Shown here: positions 52,001 through 59,547 of the stretch, in pieces
How the letters are laid out: each line of letters opens with the position of its first letter
Numbering within the stretch: position 1 is the stretch's first letter
Made by a program: the position numbers and the translations under genes
Notes under the pieces: generated by a model
Seen by the model: only the letters and a program-made list of their open reading frames with translations
What the model was told of the DNA's origin: nothing
Database searches by the model: none
Assembly (NCBI GenBank): GCA_033980235.1
Contig: CM067075.1
Span: forward strand, 18,674,844 to 18,738,843
Source: Diadema setosum
Lineage: Eukaryota > Echinodermata > Echinoidea > Diadematoida > Diadematidae
Direction of reading: 5' to 3'
DNA length: 64,000 nt

Positions 52001-55000
52001 CATCATCAACACTTGTACATGTATGTACAACTAGAGGAGTAGGAGCAAATTTAGACATGAAATGTTGTACCTCAGTCTCAGATGCATTAATTATTAACTT
52101 ACCTGTAGTCTGGATTGACCATGAAATTTGGATTAGTGATACAGTTCCTAATGCCCTGTTCTGCAGTCTCTCTGTCACTCATTGGGAATGTCGAATACAT
52201 GTAAACCTGTACAGTGTATGTCATCAGCATATATCATAGGACTAAGGCCATGGGCTTGAATGTCATATAAAGTTGAAAATGGCAGTGGAAAAAAATAAAG
52301 CCAGGTATTTCATGATTTCTTTCTGCCAATCCTTGAAATTGAGGCAGCTTCTCTTTGTTCACAATGATAGAGTGAATAATCTGTGCGGTTGAGTTTACAC
52401 TGTAACAATGAATTCACGTAAATTTATGCTATGTTACATTGCAATGTGCATTATGTAGTTTAACAGGTGGTATATGCTTGTGTCTTCAGCTGCAATGAGC
52501 TAACTGTCTTTATACGTTTTGCAAGTTTGGGGTAAGTATCACCATACAAACATATGTTAATACCAAACATTACAGACGAAATTCATAAAGTCAAGAAAGA
52601 CACAGTAAAAACCAAAACTGCATTCTGACTTAAATTTGTAAAATGTGAATTTTTATATTGTACACTTGTACATTCCATTTCATCAAAGTACAATGTACTA
52701 ATAATTGCATCAGCAATATACACCAATCTACAAGGGTCATTATATGATTGTTATTTACTAGTCATGTGGGTCAGCAATATAATCAGGATTTTTCATGAAC
52801 AACTAAATCTACTATGATTCAGTCTGTATCTCATGAGAGACCATTCTTGACTTGTGTTTTAATAATATATAGAGTATATCTCCCTCATGAATGAATCACA
52901 TGCTCATTAAACAGGCATATCGTCAGCCTACAGCAAAGGCCAGCATTACATAGCCTAGAGCAAAGCTGTGCAGATCTCCCTATACTGTGCTTTCATTGTG
53001 ATTGAGGCCAGTGTCAGCTGTGTCCACAGAGTCAAACAGGGTTTCAGGCTGCTTGCATTGATCTTGTGGGGATGACATTACTTCAAAGTCTGACCACTTT
53101 GTAATCAATCAATCTCCATTGTGGTGAAGTGTGTTTATTGCAAGGTCTCTGGGGGTAATATCAGGTCAAGTACTGTTGTGCATAATCATGAAAGTACACA
53201 GGTGCTATTGATTCAAAGGAGTCGGGACAATATCCAACTTAACTTGAAGAGGTCACATAATGGCCAATCCCTTTAGACCCTTTTAAAAAATTTCTTTAAG
53301 ATAACAACTTGAAATATATCCACATTTACAACTGTTATCTGTAATGATTTGCTAGTAAGATAATCAAATGACTCTGGAGAACTGCCCACTGATGAAAGCT
53401 AGCATACTGTTATAATTTTGAGTTAAATTTCAATCAAAAGATTGAAGCCCTCTGATATTCATGTTCAAAAGCCAATTTTAAATAATTTCTTTTGATCAAA
53501 TAATGCACACACTCGGAAGATTCTTTCCACCAACTCAACTCAAAGTCTCAATCAGAATAATAAATAGGCCTACTACATGCTTCTACTGTGTCACTATGGG
53601 TCAAAGTAGTATACATCTATCATTGAAATATAGTTTTGGTTTATGGCATATTAATACATTAGAATTAGGACCGCTTGAGAGTGAACACTAAATTGTGGAT
53701 GAATTCTCACTTCATACTGGATAGAGGAATTTTGGTGCAGGTGCCCTGTACATGTCTCACTGACCAACTTCACAGTAAAATCATCCAGATGTACACCTCA
53801 ACAAGTTCATCAACTTTCTCGCTCACGTACATGGCAGGGTCAGTGCCTGTGGAATGCATTACAACATAAATATTTCCTGGAAGCTAGTCTCAAAAGGTTA
53901 TTTTCATTTGCATGGTGTGGAGGGAATATACAGTATATGAGGCTCATCATCTCCAGTGTTTGGAACAAAGAATGTGTAGGGATGTTTGTAGCATGTCAGC
54001 AAGCTGTATCACATTCCAAAACTATGCCACATGAACACCAAAATAATGTTTGTTGAGTAGAGAAAAATCAAGACAGATGCCTTGACCAAAGTAAAGAGAG
54101 AGGGCATCATCTATTTTGCAACCTTAATATGTTAATAAGGTAATGAAGAATTTAAGGGTGTGTAATTCAGGTTTATGAATTCACTGAGAGGTGTTCCAAT
54201 GATAAGAAATCTACTTGGCAATCAAACATTCAAACAACGTAACATACGGCTGTTCAAATGATACTGTAAATTTAATAGCAATCCAACACTCAAACAATGT
54301 AACACAAGGTTGCAAAATAAATGATGCACTGCATCCAAAATTCCTGAAAGAATGACTTGCATAAAAACTGTACAGTAGTTTTTGCACCAGTCAATTTTTT
54401 TTTCTTCTGGAATTTGTTTGTATTTTTCTCACATCTATACTGTCCTGTCATTTAAAGCATAAAGAGTCCTTTTCCCTACATTCTTTGTAATATCATCTGT
54501 GTCTTTGGTATAAATTGAAGGCAAATGAATTAGTTTGTGAAGCTGTGAAAAGGTTTGTGATAGTTAAAAGTTCATATGTTTGATCATCAGCATCAAGAGT
54601 GATCACATTGTGAAATTTTTAAAATGCTCTCTATTTTCCAAGGAACAATGCTATCGATGTAGATGGGTGAAATTTTGAATAGATTCCACCATTGTAGATG
54701 TGAGAAAAATACAAACAAATTCCAGAAAAAAAAAATTGACTGGTGCAAAAACTGGTTTGTTTCAAAATGAAGAGGAGGAAAGGTTCAAAGTACTTTGTCT
54801 CTTTTTGTACATAAAAAGTACAAATCCATAAGAAAACAAATCTTCAAAGTGATCTAAAATCATGACAAAGTGATTTGCCATGTTGACAGAAGTATTTCTA
54901 ATCAAATTGCAGATAACAAGTGAGCAGCTAAAACACATCCCTTATAACAAGTTTAACAAATAACTGCGTCAGCAGACAAGATATTTGATATTGAGCATAA

Positions 55001-58000
55001 ATTTTACCCACAAAGATTTCTAAAAATCTATTGCCACTTTTTCAAAGAATCTAAGATGGCTACTTCTGAACAAATTCAAGCAGTCTTATATGTGTGAGAA
55101 GATGTTAAACATAGGTTTGGAGGTTAATGCAATCAAATACATTAAAAAACGTAAATTTTCTGCAAAGAAGTCTGTGATATCACACACTACTGTATATGTC
55201 ATGTACCACATGATTTATGTTTGTCCCAGTTCACTTGGTCCATTACAGGACCTCAGTAGATGAATAGTTGCAACTGATAGTCACTTAAAGGACAAGTTCA
55301 CCTTCATTAACATAAGGATTGAGAGAATGTAGCAATATTAGTAGAACACATCATTGAAAGTTTGAGGAAAATCGGACAATCCGTTCAAAAGTTATGAATT
55401 TTTGAATTTTTTGTGCAGTCACCGCTGGATGAGAAGACTACTGCAGTGTATGATGTCACATGCATACAACAATATTTGATAAGGAAAATATAAAGAGAAT
55501 TTCACAAAATTTCATCTTTTGAAAAAAGTACACATTCCCTTGACTCGTTACTGACATATGTTATGGGTACTATTATTCCCATTGCCTTTAGAAAGAGGCA
55601 AGTCAAGTGTTCTTTTATTGTGCGAAAAAAGTTAAAATATGTTAATTTTCTTTACATTTTCTTTATACTGTTGTACTCATATGACATCACGAGCCTTAGT
55701 AGTCTCTTCATCCAGCGGTTCCAACACAAAAGTTTTAAAAATTCATAACTTTTGCATCGACTGTCCAATTTTCCTCAAACTTTCACTGATGTGTTCTACT
55801 AATATTGCTGCATTCTCTTACTCCTTATGTTAATGAAGGTGAACTTGTCCTTTAAAAAAAGAGAAAAGCATGAAGGATAGACTTTGAATGACTATTGGCA
55901 ATATTACTTCATTTACGTGTAGATACAGCCGTATTAAATTGCATTCAATCAAAGGTTAGCTGCAGGTGAGTCAAGCTCAGTTTAAATTGTTTAATTACCT
56001 ATTATCAATGATTTGGTTTTGCTAATAAGACACATGATCCACAGACCTTAGCCAAAACATATTCCGGTCTAGTTTTTTGAAGACTAACAAAATGAAATGT
56101 TGAGCAAGACAGTCAGTCAGTGAGAGACGTGAATCTGAACCTTGTCTGACCGTTTGGCATACAGGGAACAAGAAGCAGGTCAATTGCAGGATAGACCTGT
56201 CAAATCTAATCTATTGCAGTTGTTATTATCCATCAGGTGTAGAATGCATCATGAGCTTGCCTGTGCCTGCGCATACAAACTCTGATGTTACTAATGCTTT
56301 CCACATCATTTTGCTGCCTTTAAAAAGCAGTAGTCCCCAGTAGGTAAACTCTCAATGATATTTAAAGAACCAGAACATCACTAAATTCTACAGTTTTCAT
56401 TCCCTCCTCTACATTTTATGATTCCTTCATTATGTCACTTCCTGACATTTCAAACTCATAACGCAAAATTGGCAATCTATTCATCTTGCTGCCATGTTGT
56501 TGTGTGCAATGCCTCTGAATGGTTAAATCTGCAAAACACACATACACACAGTAGGAAAAAAACCCCCTTAACCTCAAATTACGCTAAGTGGCTTCTTCCT
56601 GTGTGTTGAAGAATACTTCTTTCCCATAGGAAATCATATCTAATAAACTATGACATTTACGCAAAGTCATTTTATATTGTGCTACTTAGCTTAATAATCT
56701 TTGGATGCCAATTCTCTTCCAATAACACCATATTGTCATGCATGTTACCCATGTACAGGTAGGAACTCCTCATTAATTTTGCCCAAAACTGGAGTTCTTT
56801 TGTTTGTTCTTTTAAACCAGGCCAGCCATGTCTGCAACCAAACCTGCTGACCACACATCTTTCCATCCTTGCTACATAAAGTAGCAATTGCCACATCTCC
56901 GTTTGCATGGTTACAGGTTACGAGTATTGAAAAGGAGCTCGACCAATCATAACAATGTATTCCGCATGCTCAGAGAAGGAACTTCCCTCAAACTTTTCTA
57001 TCCTTTCATCTCTGCCTACACTTCTTGACCAGCTTTCAACATGAAAGCACTGGAAACATCAAGTTGCTAACTCTCTCAACATAATCTCGCTCTCCTAACG
57101 TTGGATTAGCAAACTATTCTTATCTTTTTCTATTTCTCTCTAAATTTCATCTTTAATTTTGCCTTCTCGTAGAACACCACTCGTCAAAGGATTATTCATC
57201 CCTTTCTTGTTCACAGGAATTATTACATGTGTTGTGTTTTATGTTCATATATTAAAACACAGAAAAGTACAATTACTGAACCTTAAAGCTGGACGACCAC
57301 TTTCTTCAATCTTGCATCAATTCAAGACGCAGCCTCATAGGCAGGAGTATATTGTGTGTTAACAAAACAGTGAATAGTGAACAGCAGGATAATTCATTTT
57401 TGATCTACAGTTGAACCTCTCGTATCCGGACAAGTCAGGACCGGGGCTCATCCGGATAAGGGATTTGGCCGGATACGGGAGACTCAATGCTTTATACATG
57501 TACATATACATACACATGTACAGTAGCTCATTGTAGTACCACATGTAGTAATGTGCATACTGCAACCTTTTCATTGTTACATTTGGGGATGTTTTGGGAT
57601 GTTGAAATGTCTGAAGGTAAGCAATTTGGAAGGAAATTTGATGCAATGTAATATTGGAAGTAATATGTAATTCATGTGTGTTTAGGTAGGAGTCCTCAAG
57701 GAGTTGGGAATCCCGCTTTCTTCCCGTAATTATTAAAAAAAAAATCACTGCGAGATTGCGTCCGGATAATAGAGAGATCCGGATAAAGGGAGGCCGGATA
57801 ATAGAGGTTCAACTGTATTTGCATTCTCTTGCCACATCCACATCCTACTACATCTTTTCCCTTAATATTCTCATAATGATGATATTTCTTCCCTGTAAAA
57901 TCAGAAATGTTTGCATACATTTTGATTTCGTGATTTTTGTGAGATCGAAGATTTGCAAAAATTAAAATGTACATGAAAGTTATTGTCTACATTTTATGCA

Positions 58001-58964
58001 TGGAATGCCAGTGGCAATTCATGAAAACTTCATGCTGCAAAAAGGCCGGCGGCTGCAATTCGAGAAAAAAGAAAAAGAAAAAATAAAGTGCATTTTACAT
58101 GTACTACTCGTAAAGTCTGTTTTACTACTCGTAAAGTCTGAGACATGCAGAACAAGTTTTTATTTCTGATCTTGCCCTGATAATGTTACCCATAGCCATC
58201 CAGTCACCTTGCAGCAGTCACTGGAAAAATGTGATACAGTGTAGGTTAAATCTGTCTATGACTCTTCGCTTTATCCTACATGTCCTTGAGTCTTACATTC
58301 AGTTTGTCATCCAACTACATACAGTGCAGTTCAACTGCTTTGTGCCGATCGGCCGAGCTCGCAGTGTGAAATGCATGCGTTATTACATACGCACTACACA
58401 CAGAAGCTACAGCTGTACTACAGTCTACAGCTAAGTAGAGGACGCAAGACGTAAAGATTAGAAATGAGACGTCACGATTGGTAGGTGAATTGTCGATCTG
58501 TTTTTTGTTTTTTTTCGGCGGCTGAAAAAAATAGTAAATATCAAAAAAGTCGATGCGGCAACTGAAAATCGATGCGGGCGGGGAGCGGGCTGGGACGAGA
58601 ATTATGAATTTTTTGGTATTTTCAGCGCCATTTTGAAAATAGTAAATAGTAAAAAAATCGATGCGGCGGCCAAAATCGATGCGCGCGAGGACGAGAAACT
58701 GGTTTCTTATTTTACTTGGCCTAAAATTGACAGTCTGTAAGAATTACCATAACAAAATAGAATAGCATGTAATACAGAAAGATAAAATGTATGTACAAAT
58801 TCCCATATAGATAATACTGGTCTCTTACAGAGCAGCAATGAATTCTCGATCACTCACCTTTCATTTAGTTTGTCGACGTAAGGTCTTCTCAGTTGCCACT
58901 CTATCAGTTTGGCAATAACAGCAAAGGCGAGGACTATGGCAGCATAGCACAAGAAACACCACAT
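27831..58964 (-). CDS. SDR9C-type short-chain dehydrogenase/reductase (retinol/steroid dehydrogenase-like), spliced, 5 coding exons
   Basis: Joined coding segments on the minus strand are 58858-58964, 34909-35135, 30982-31240, 29754-29923 and 27831-28054. They total 987 bases, or 328 residues plus TGA. Every internal codon split across an intron closes in frame. Residues about 4-20 form a hydrophobic N-terminal anchor followed by basic residues. TGCDSGFG (41-48) is the dinucleotide-binding motif; NNAG is at 118-121. N144, S171, Y183 and K187 fit the catalytic tetrad, and the PG segment is at 215-216. The C-terminal GWDARLLWIPLSYFP stretch is a hallmark of the RDH16/RDH7/HSD17B6/DHRS9 group. 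Family members are NAD(P)-dependent oxidoreductases of retinol or 3-alpha/17-beta hydroxysteroids, usually anchored in the endoplasmic reticulum. Length fits the family (about 317 residues). The substrate cannot be read from sequence. BDH1 and HSD17B2 are more distant alternatives. Introns are about 23.7, 3.7, 1.1 and 1.7 kb. Confidence 0.9.
28245..28845 (+). mobile_element. LINE 3' end remnant in SDR intron 4
   Basis: The frame 28245-28517 ends with SGGTIWNSVSYAIVKSGLPK, which resembles the GxxxWNSLP C-terminus of jockey/CR1-type LINE reverse transcriptases. About 300 non-coding bases follow, ending in AATAAATTGAAATTGAAA, a typical LINE tail. It lies opposite to the host gene. No reverse-transcriptase core is present, so this is a 5'-truncated insertion. 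Confidence 0.5.
29754..29923 (-). CDS. SDR9C gene, coding exon 4 (substrate-side PG segment)
   Basis: This exon encodes residues 198 (last base) to 255 (first base). The acceptor is ...TTGTTAATGCAG and the donor is C|GTAAGT, a near-perfect match to consensus. The translation starts RREAKMFHYGISVSIIEPG. The R-R-E after the active-site helix and the IIEPGFFRT strand are conserved across RDH/HSD relatives. P215-G216 lines the nicotinamide side of the cofactor. The following SWNRLKPEMQSEYLEEGY stretch corresponds to the variable substrate-binding helices of the family, so it would decide specificity. Confidence 0.9.
29924..30981. other. SDR intron 3
   Basis: AT-rich, bounded by GT-AG. No element ends or coding frames recognised. 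Confidence 0.7.
30982..31240 (-). CDS. SDR9C gene, coding exon 3 (NNAG and catalytic segment)
   Basis: This exon encodes residues 112 (last two bases) to 198 (first two bases). Acceptor ...TTATGCCAG and donor AG|GTATTC border it; the donor is GT but departs from consensus after position 3. The translation contains GLWGLVNNAG (a family signature), VN with N144, FLPLVRRAKGRIVN, S171 in NMAST, and YAVSK with Y183 and K187. These are the Asn-Ser-Tyr-Lys set of classical SDRs. Most relatives have VSS where this protein has MAS; the second serine position is kept, so activity is expected. G+C is clearly higher than in the surrounding introns, as expected for a real exon. Confidence 0.94.
31529..31640. 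mobile_element. GGCGGATCC/G-tract element fragment in SDR intron 2
   Basis: GCGGCAGATCCAGGAATTCCGTAAAGG, then GGCGCGCC and GGGGGGCTCATGCACCCCC, follow the same order as the left part of the 14862 and 16758 elements. The right end is not clear. Confidence 0.45.
31641..34301. other. SDR intron 2, middle part; no gene seen
   Basis: Mostly unique. A TTTTG repeat is at about 32194-32220. The phrase TTATGGGAC recurs four times between 33010 and 33425, and a CAA microsatellite lies at about 34224-34250. Confidence 0.5.
34302..34527. mobile_element. decayed TACTGTA-type MITE
   Basis: TACTGTATGTATACGTCATA opens the element and GCGAAAATAAAACC lies near its end. Inner phrases such as TTAATTTGTGATCC and TTTGCGAAAAT match the 43607 copy loosely. 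The right end is degraded. Confidence 0.35.
34533..34890. mobile_element. TTAA-flanked foldback MITE beside the exon 2 donor
   Basis: GGGGATGGCTAGTAACTGAT and ATCATTTACTAGCCATCCCC are terminal inverted repeats. The pairing continues for about 160 bases per arm, around a ~30-base centre near 34705. TTAA is at 34529-34532 and 34891-34894, one base out of register at the right end. The element ends 14 bases from the donor GT of exon 2. Confidence 0.85.
34909..35135 (-). CDS. SDR9C gene, coding exon 2 (cofactor-binding Rossmann segment)
   Basis: This exon encodes residues 36 (last base) to 112 (first base). It begins after ...TTTGAACAG and ends at G|GTAAGG, both normal splice signals. It holds YVLITGCDSGFG, the TGxxxGxG nucleotide-binding loop, then a helix and the FVFAGCLTAKGAEQL strand/loop that positions the adenosine part of the cofactor. 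LDVTK follows at about residues 89-93, the usual Asp near the adenine. The absence of a clear basic pair after the second strand is more like NAD than NADP preference, but this is inference. A TTAA-flanked short element ends only 14 bases past the donor GT. Confidence 0.92.
35136..35833. other. start of SDR intron 1 region; no element recognised
   Basis: AT-rich unique DNA with an ACAC/CCCC tract at about 35644-35669. Confidence 0.5.
35834..36004 (+). pseudogene. possible LINE C-terminal zinc-knuckle remnant
   Basis: Plus-strand translation from 35834 reads open to TAA at 36002. It includes WKTCVNCG and then INHLFFACP, a CxxC...H....C pattern like the C-terminal knuckle of some LINE ORF2 proteins. 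Only about 56 codons remain and the match is to a motif rather than a known protein. Confidence 0.3.
36020..36180. repeat. foldback palindrome (about 55-base arms)
   Basis: AACCCATGAGGCAA and TTGCCTCATGGGTT form a perfect inner stem (about 36079-36116). The outer arms (GGAATTGTGTGCATAAAG with GCATACACAATTCC) extend the pairing with mismatches. Probably a small MITE. Confidence 0.6.
36181..37526. other. intron 1, no gene seen
   Basis: Contains weak repeats of a GAATGCTTGCAGAAAATC-type phrase between 37170 and 37320, and ATCTTGAGAT palindromic phrases at about 36863-36900. No coding motif. Confidence 0.5.
37532..38285. mobile_element. intact TCAAGGAGG-family element, 754 bases
   Basis: TCAAGGAGGTTCGAGAAATG opens it and CATCTCTCGAACCTCCTTGA closes it. 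TTATA is duplicated on both sides (37527-37531, 38286-38290). It matches both arms of the foldback element at 9894-11616. There is no transposase frame; the superfamily is not assigned. Confidence 0.85.
38390..38599. mobile_element. 210-base MITE, CTGTAAAA ends
   Basis: CTGTAAAACATGATATATTC and GAACATTCCTCATTTTACAG are inverted ends, with TA duplicated. TTCGCGAA-rich interior. An older inverted copy lies at 57895-58080. Confidence 0.85.
38600..39072. other. intron 1, no gene seen
   Basis: The open frame 38689-39129 (146 codons) has no recognised domain and runs into a palindrome, so I do not call it. Confidence 0.45.
39073..39243. repeat. long imperfect palindrome, ~80-base arms
   Basis: AAGATTTCGCACTCGGTGAA pairs with TTTCACCTCGTGCGAAATCTT around GTCGGCTTCGCC. 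Pairing extends with mismatches to both sides. It could be a foldback MITE; ends and target duplication are not clear. Confidence 0.7.
39725..40174. mobile_element. 450-base pogo/Tigger-like MITE, copy 1
   Basis: CAGTTGAACCTCTCGTATCC and its near complement ending GGTTCAACTG are inverted ends, with TA on both sides. CAGT ends and a TA duplication are typical of pogo/Tigger elements. A second copy is at 57408-57815. Confidence 0.9.
40400..42869. mobile_element. 2.47 kb pogo/Tigger-like element with internal satellite
   Basis: CAGTAGACCTCGCGTAAGTC and GACTTACGCGAGGTTGACTG are inverted ends. TA is duplicated (40398-40399, 42870-42871). CGTAAGTCGAC-type subterminal repeats occur at both ends. 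There is no transposase frame; instead the middle holds tandem repeats (41141-41990) and a unique part up to 42780. Confidence 0.9.
41141..41990. repeat. tandem repeat of ~315-330 bases with palindromic TTTAAACGC motifs
   Basis: The phrase TGCGTTTAAACGCAACTCTA starts units at about 41144, 41461 and 41788. TTGCGTTTAAACGCAA is a 16-base perfect palindrome. AAATGCAAGTCCATC and GACTTGCATT phrases recur in fixed order. It sits wholly inside the 40400-42869 element. Confidence 0.85.
42872..43604. other. remnant of the host TTAA element; no gene seen
   Basis: Unique, moderately GC-rich sequence. The short frames at 43129-43395 and 43131-43313 overlap on opposite strands and have no domain. Confidence 0.5.
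43607..43825. mobile_element. 219-base MITE, CTGTA ends
   Basis: CTGTACACACTTATTTTCGC and GCGAAAATAACAGCGTATACAG are inverted ends, with TA on both sides. The interior is rich in TTCGCGAA, like the 38390 copy. Confidence 0.75.
43843..44989 (-). mobile_element. solo LTR of an LTR retrotransposon
   Basis: The 1147-base segment has TG...CA ends (TGTTACGACC and ...TTTGTGACA on the plus strand) and GTAC duplicated at 43839-43842 and 44990-44993. On the minus strand AGTATATAAGCAGG gives a TATA box near 44530. AATAAA (in TTAATAAACCGCC) lies near the 3' end at about 43907-43913, as in a U3-R-U5 layout. No second LTR or internal gag-pol is present, so recombination has left a solo LTR. Family not assigned. 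Confidence 0.8.
45042..47080. other. intron 1, no gene seen
   Basis: AT-rich. The stretch ending AAAATAAATGAAATGAATTG at about 46750-46780 resembles a LINE 3' tail on the plus strand, but no protein remnant is seen upstream. Confidence 0.4.
47082..49184. mobile_element. 2.1 kb pogo/Tigger-like element
   Basis: CAGTGAAACCCCGTAATAAC and GCTATAACAGTGTTTCACTG are inverted ends with TA on both sides. GTTATAACGAGG-type subterminal repeats occur at both ends. Inside, a ~200-base block (AAAGAAACAAACGCATTTAA... CATTATCAT) is repeated near 48105 and 48305, with a diverged third near 48690. No transposase frame. Confidence 0.88.
49473..50917. mobile_element. pogo/Tigger-like element split by a TTAA element
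   Basis: CAGTTAAACTCGCCTAAGTC on the left. The right end GACTTATGCGAGTTTAA is cut at 50350 and resumes as TTAACTG at 50911-50917. TA flanks both ends (49471-49472, 50918-50919). Removing the 560-base insert and one TTAA leaves a continuous right inverted repeat. TAAGTCGA-type subterminal repeats are at both ends. No transposase frame. Confidence 0.88.
50351..50910. mobile_element. 560-base TTAA (piggyBac-like) MITE inserted in a TIR
   Basis: AGGGAAGGTAAACCC and GGGTTTATCTTCCCT are inverted ends. TTAA lies exactly on both sides (50347-50350, 50911-50914). Long inner arms (GTAGAACACATCAGTGAAAG and its complement) pair for about 200 bases each. A relative is at 55289-55851. Confidence 0.92.
50920..51789. 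other. intron 1, no gene seen
   Basis: AT-rich. Only short T-runs at about 51165-51205. Confidence 0.5.
51793..52290 (-). pseudogene. LINE reverse-transcriptase remnant
   Basis: On the minus strand the translation includes LYDIQAHGLSPMIYADDIHC, with the YADD catalytic motif of reverse transcriptase at 52231-52220. Downstream are ASETEVQHFMSKF, like the K-T-E-xx region of CR1/L2-type LINEs, and a broken part to about 51793. There are frameshifts and stops, so it is dead. Ends of the insertion are not seen. Confidence 0.7.
52291..54376. other. intron 1, no gene seen
   Basis: Mostly unique. A short plus-strand stretch near 53817-53873 (TWQGQCLWNALQ) hints at another LINE C-terminus but is too short to call. 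An AATCAAACATTCAAACAACGTAAC-like phrase recurs at about 54220 and 54281. Confidence 0.45.
54377..54753. mobile_element. foldback element with ~62-base terminal inverted repeats
   Basis: AGTTTTTGCACCAGTCAATT at the left and AATTGACTGGTGCAAAAACT at the right pair, and pairing continues through AATTTGTTTGTATTTTTCTC. No clear target duplication. Confidence 0.75.
55289..55851. mobile_element. 563-base TTAA (piggyBac-like) MITE
   Basis: AGGACAAGTTCACCTTCATT and AATGAAGGTGAACTTGTCCT are perfect inverted ends. TTAA flanks both sides (55285-55288, 55852-55855). The inner arms are close to those of 50351-50910 although the outer ends differ. Confidence 0.92.
55856..57407. other. intron 1, no gene seen
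   Basis: Unique AT-rich DNA. Small frames only. Confidence 0.5.
57408..57815. mobile_element. 408-base pogo/Tigger-like MITE, copy 2
   Basis: Same ends as 39725-40174 (CAGTTGAACCTCTCGTATCC), TA on both sides. The two copies share long identical stretches at both ends and differ by short internal deletions. Confidence 0.9.
57895..58080. mobile_element. decayed, inverted copy of the 38390 MITE
   Basis: CTGTAAAATCAGAAATGTTT, AAAATTAAAATGTACATGAA, GCCAGTGGCAATTC and AAAAAGGCCGGCGGCTG follow the reverse complement of 38390-38599 in order. One end is lost in an A-rich tract. Confidence 0.6.
58520..58695. repeat. short direct repeat with GATGCGG motifs
   Basis: AATAGTAAATA...AAAAAATCGATGCGGC occurs twice (about 58530 and 58639), each followed by CAAAATCGATGCGCG-like sequence. 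It lies about 165 bases from exon 1, inside intron 1. Confidence 0.6.
58858..58964 (-). CDS. SDR9C gene, coding exon 1 (N-terminal membrane anchor)
   Basis: This exon encodes residues 1-35 plus two bases of codon 36. ATG at 58964-58962 is chosen because an in-frame TGA lies upstream at 59057-59055 with no ATG between, G is at -3, and family members also begin with MW. The stretch WCFLCYAAIVLAFAVIAK is a hydrophobic signal-anchor, followed by RRPYVDKLNE, which leads into the Rossmann fold. The donor is AG|GTGAGTG, a strong consensus. An acceptor-like CCTCCAG ends at 58998, so the transcribed exon may run to about 58997 and be preceded by a non-coding exon. The next coding exon lies 23.7 kb away, but the junction AG|A rebuilds an arginine in the expected place. 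Confidence 0.85.
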
Positions 58965-59204
58965 GGCTGTGAGCGACGTGATTGTGATACTCTCTACCTG
59001 GAGGAATGGGTAGATTTCAAAGCACTGGAGCCTCTCACACAAGAACGTTTCAGGTCACACACTGTGCATATAACATGAAGGTAGCGGAGGATCATCAAAA
59101 CAGGCTTGTCTTTCATTTACACCTGGCTGCCGTTCCCAATCGTTAGGCTCTGTATGAAATCAAAAACCTTTCCAGTGAGTGTGGGGATGCTTTGCCTATC
59201 TTAC

Positions 59205-59458
59205 AATGAAAGACGACATGCCACGAACACTGAAGATGTTTCTAGGCAGCACTGCAAGGCAACAAAATGCTGCAGAGCTCAATCCTTCTTTCGCTGGAAG
59301 CAAATTCCTATGGTTGCTGAGGTCCAAGTGTCCTTTTCCAAAAGGGGCAAGTACTTCCAGCAGGAGCACACTTCATGCATCTGACAGACCACTCACTCAT
59401 CGGCGCCTCCGTACTGACCGTGATCCACTGCCAAGTGTCATCTGGGGTATTCAGTTGA
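59205..59458 (-). other. possible non-coding 5' exon of the SDR gene
   Basis: On the minus strand a long pyrimidine tract (CTCTCTCTTT... ending CTTGCTCAG) precedes this segment. It ends at ATT|GTAAGAT, a good donor. Between them lies about 254 bases of balanced composition with no continuous frame that I recognise. It would sit about 200 bases upstream of the acceptor-like CCTCCAG before exon 1. This is inference from splice-like signals only. Confidence 0.25.
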
Positions 59459-59504
59459 CTGAGCAAGAGAGAGGGAGAGAGAAAGAGAGAGTGTGTGTCA
59501 TGAG

Positions 59505-59505
59505 A

Positions 59506-59540
<35 letters not shown>

Positions 59541-59547
59541 TGTGTGG
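59505..59547. repeat. (GT)n microsatellite
   Basis: About 18 GT units with one AT interruption, next to a GAGA-rich tract at 59464-59492. Confidence 0.9.

Noticed and set aside
58854..59042. Longer SDR N-terminus starting upstream at 59042
   Set aside because: That position is TTG, not ATG. The first ATG after the in-frame stop is at 58964, which also matches the family start.
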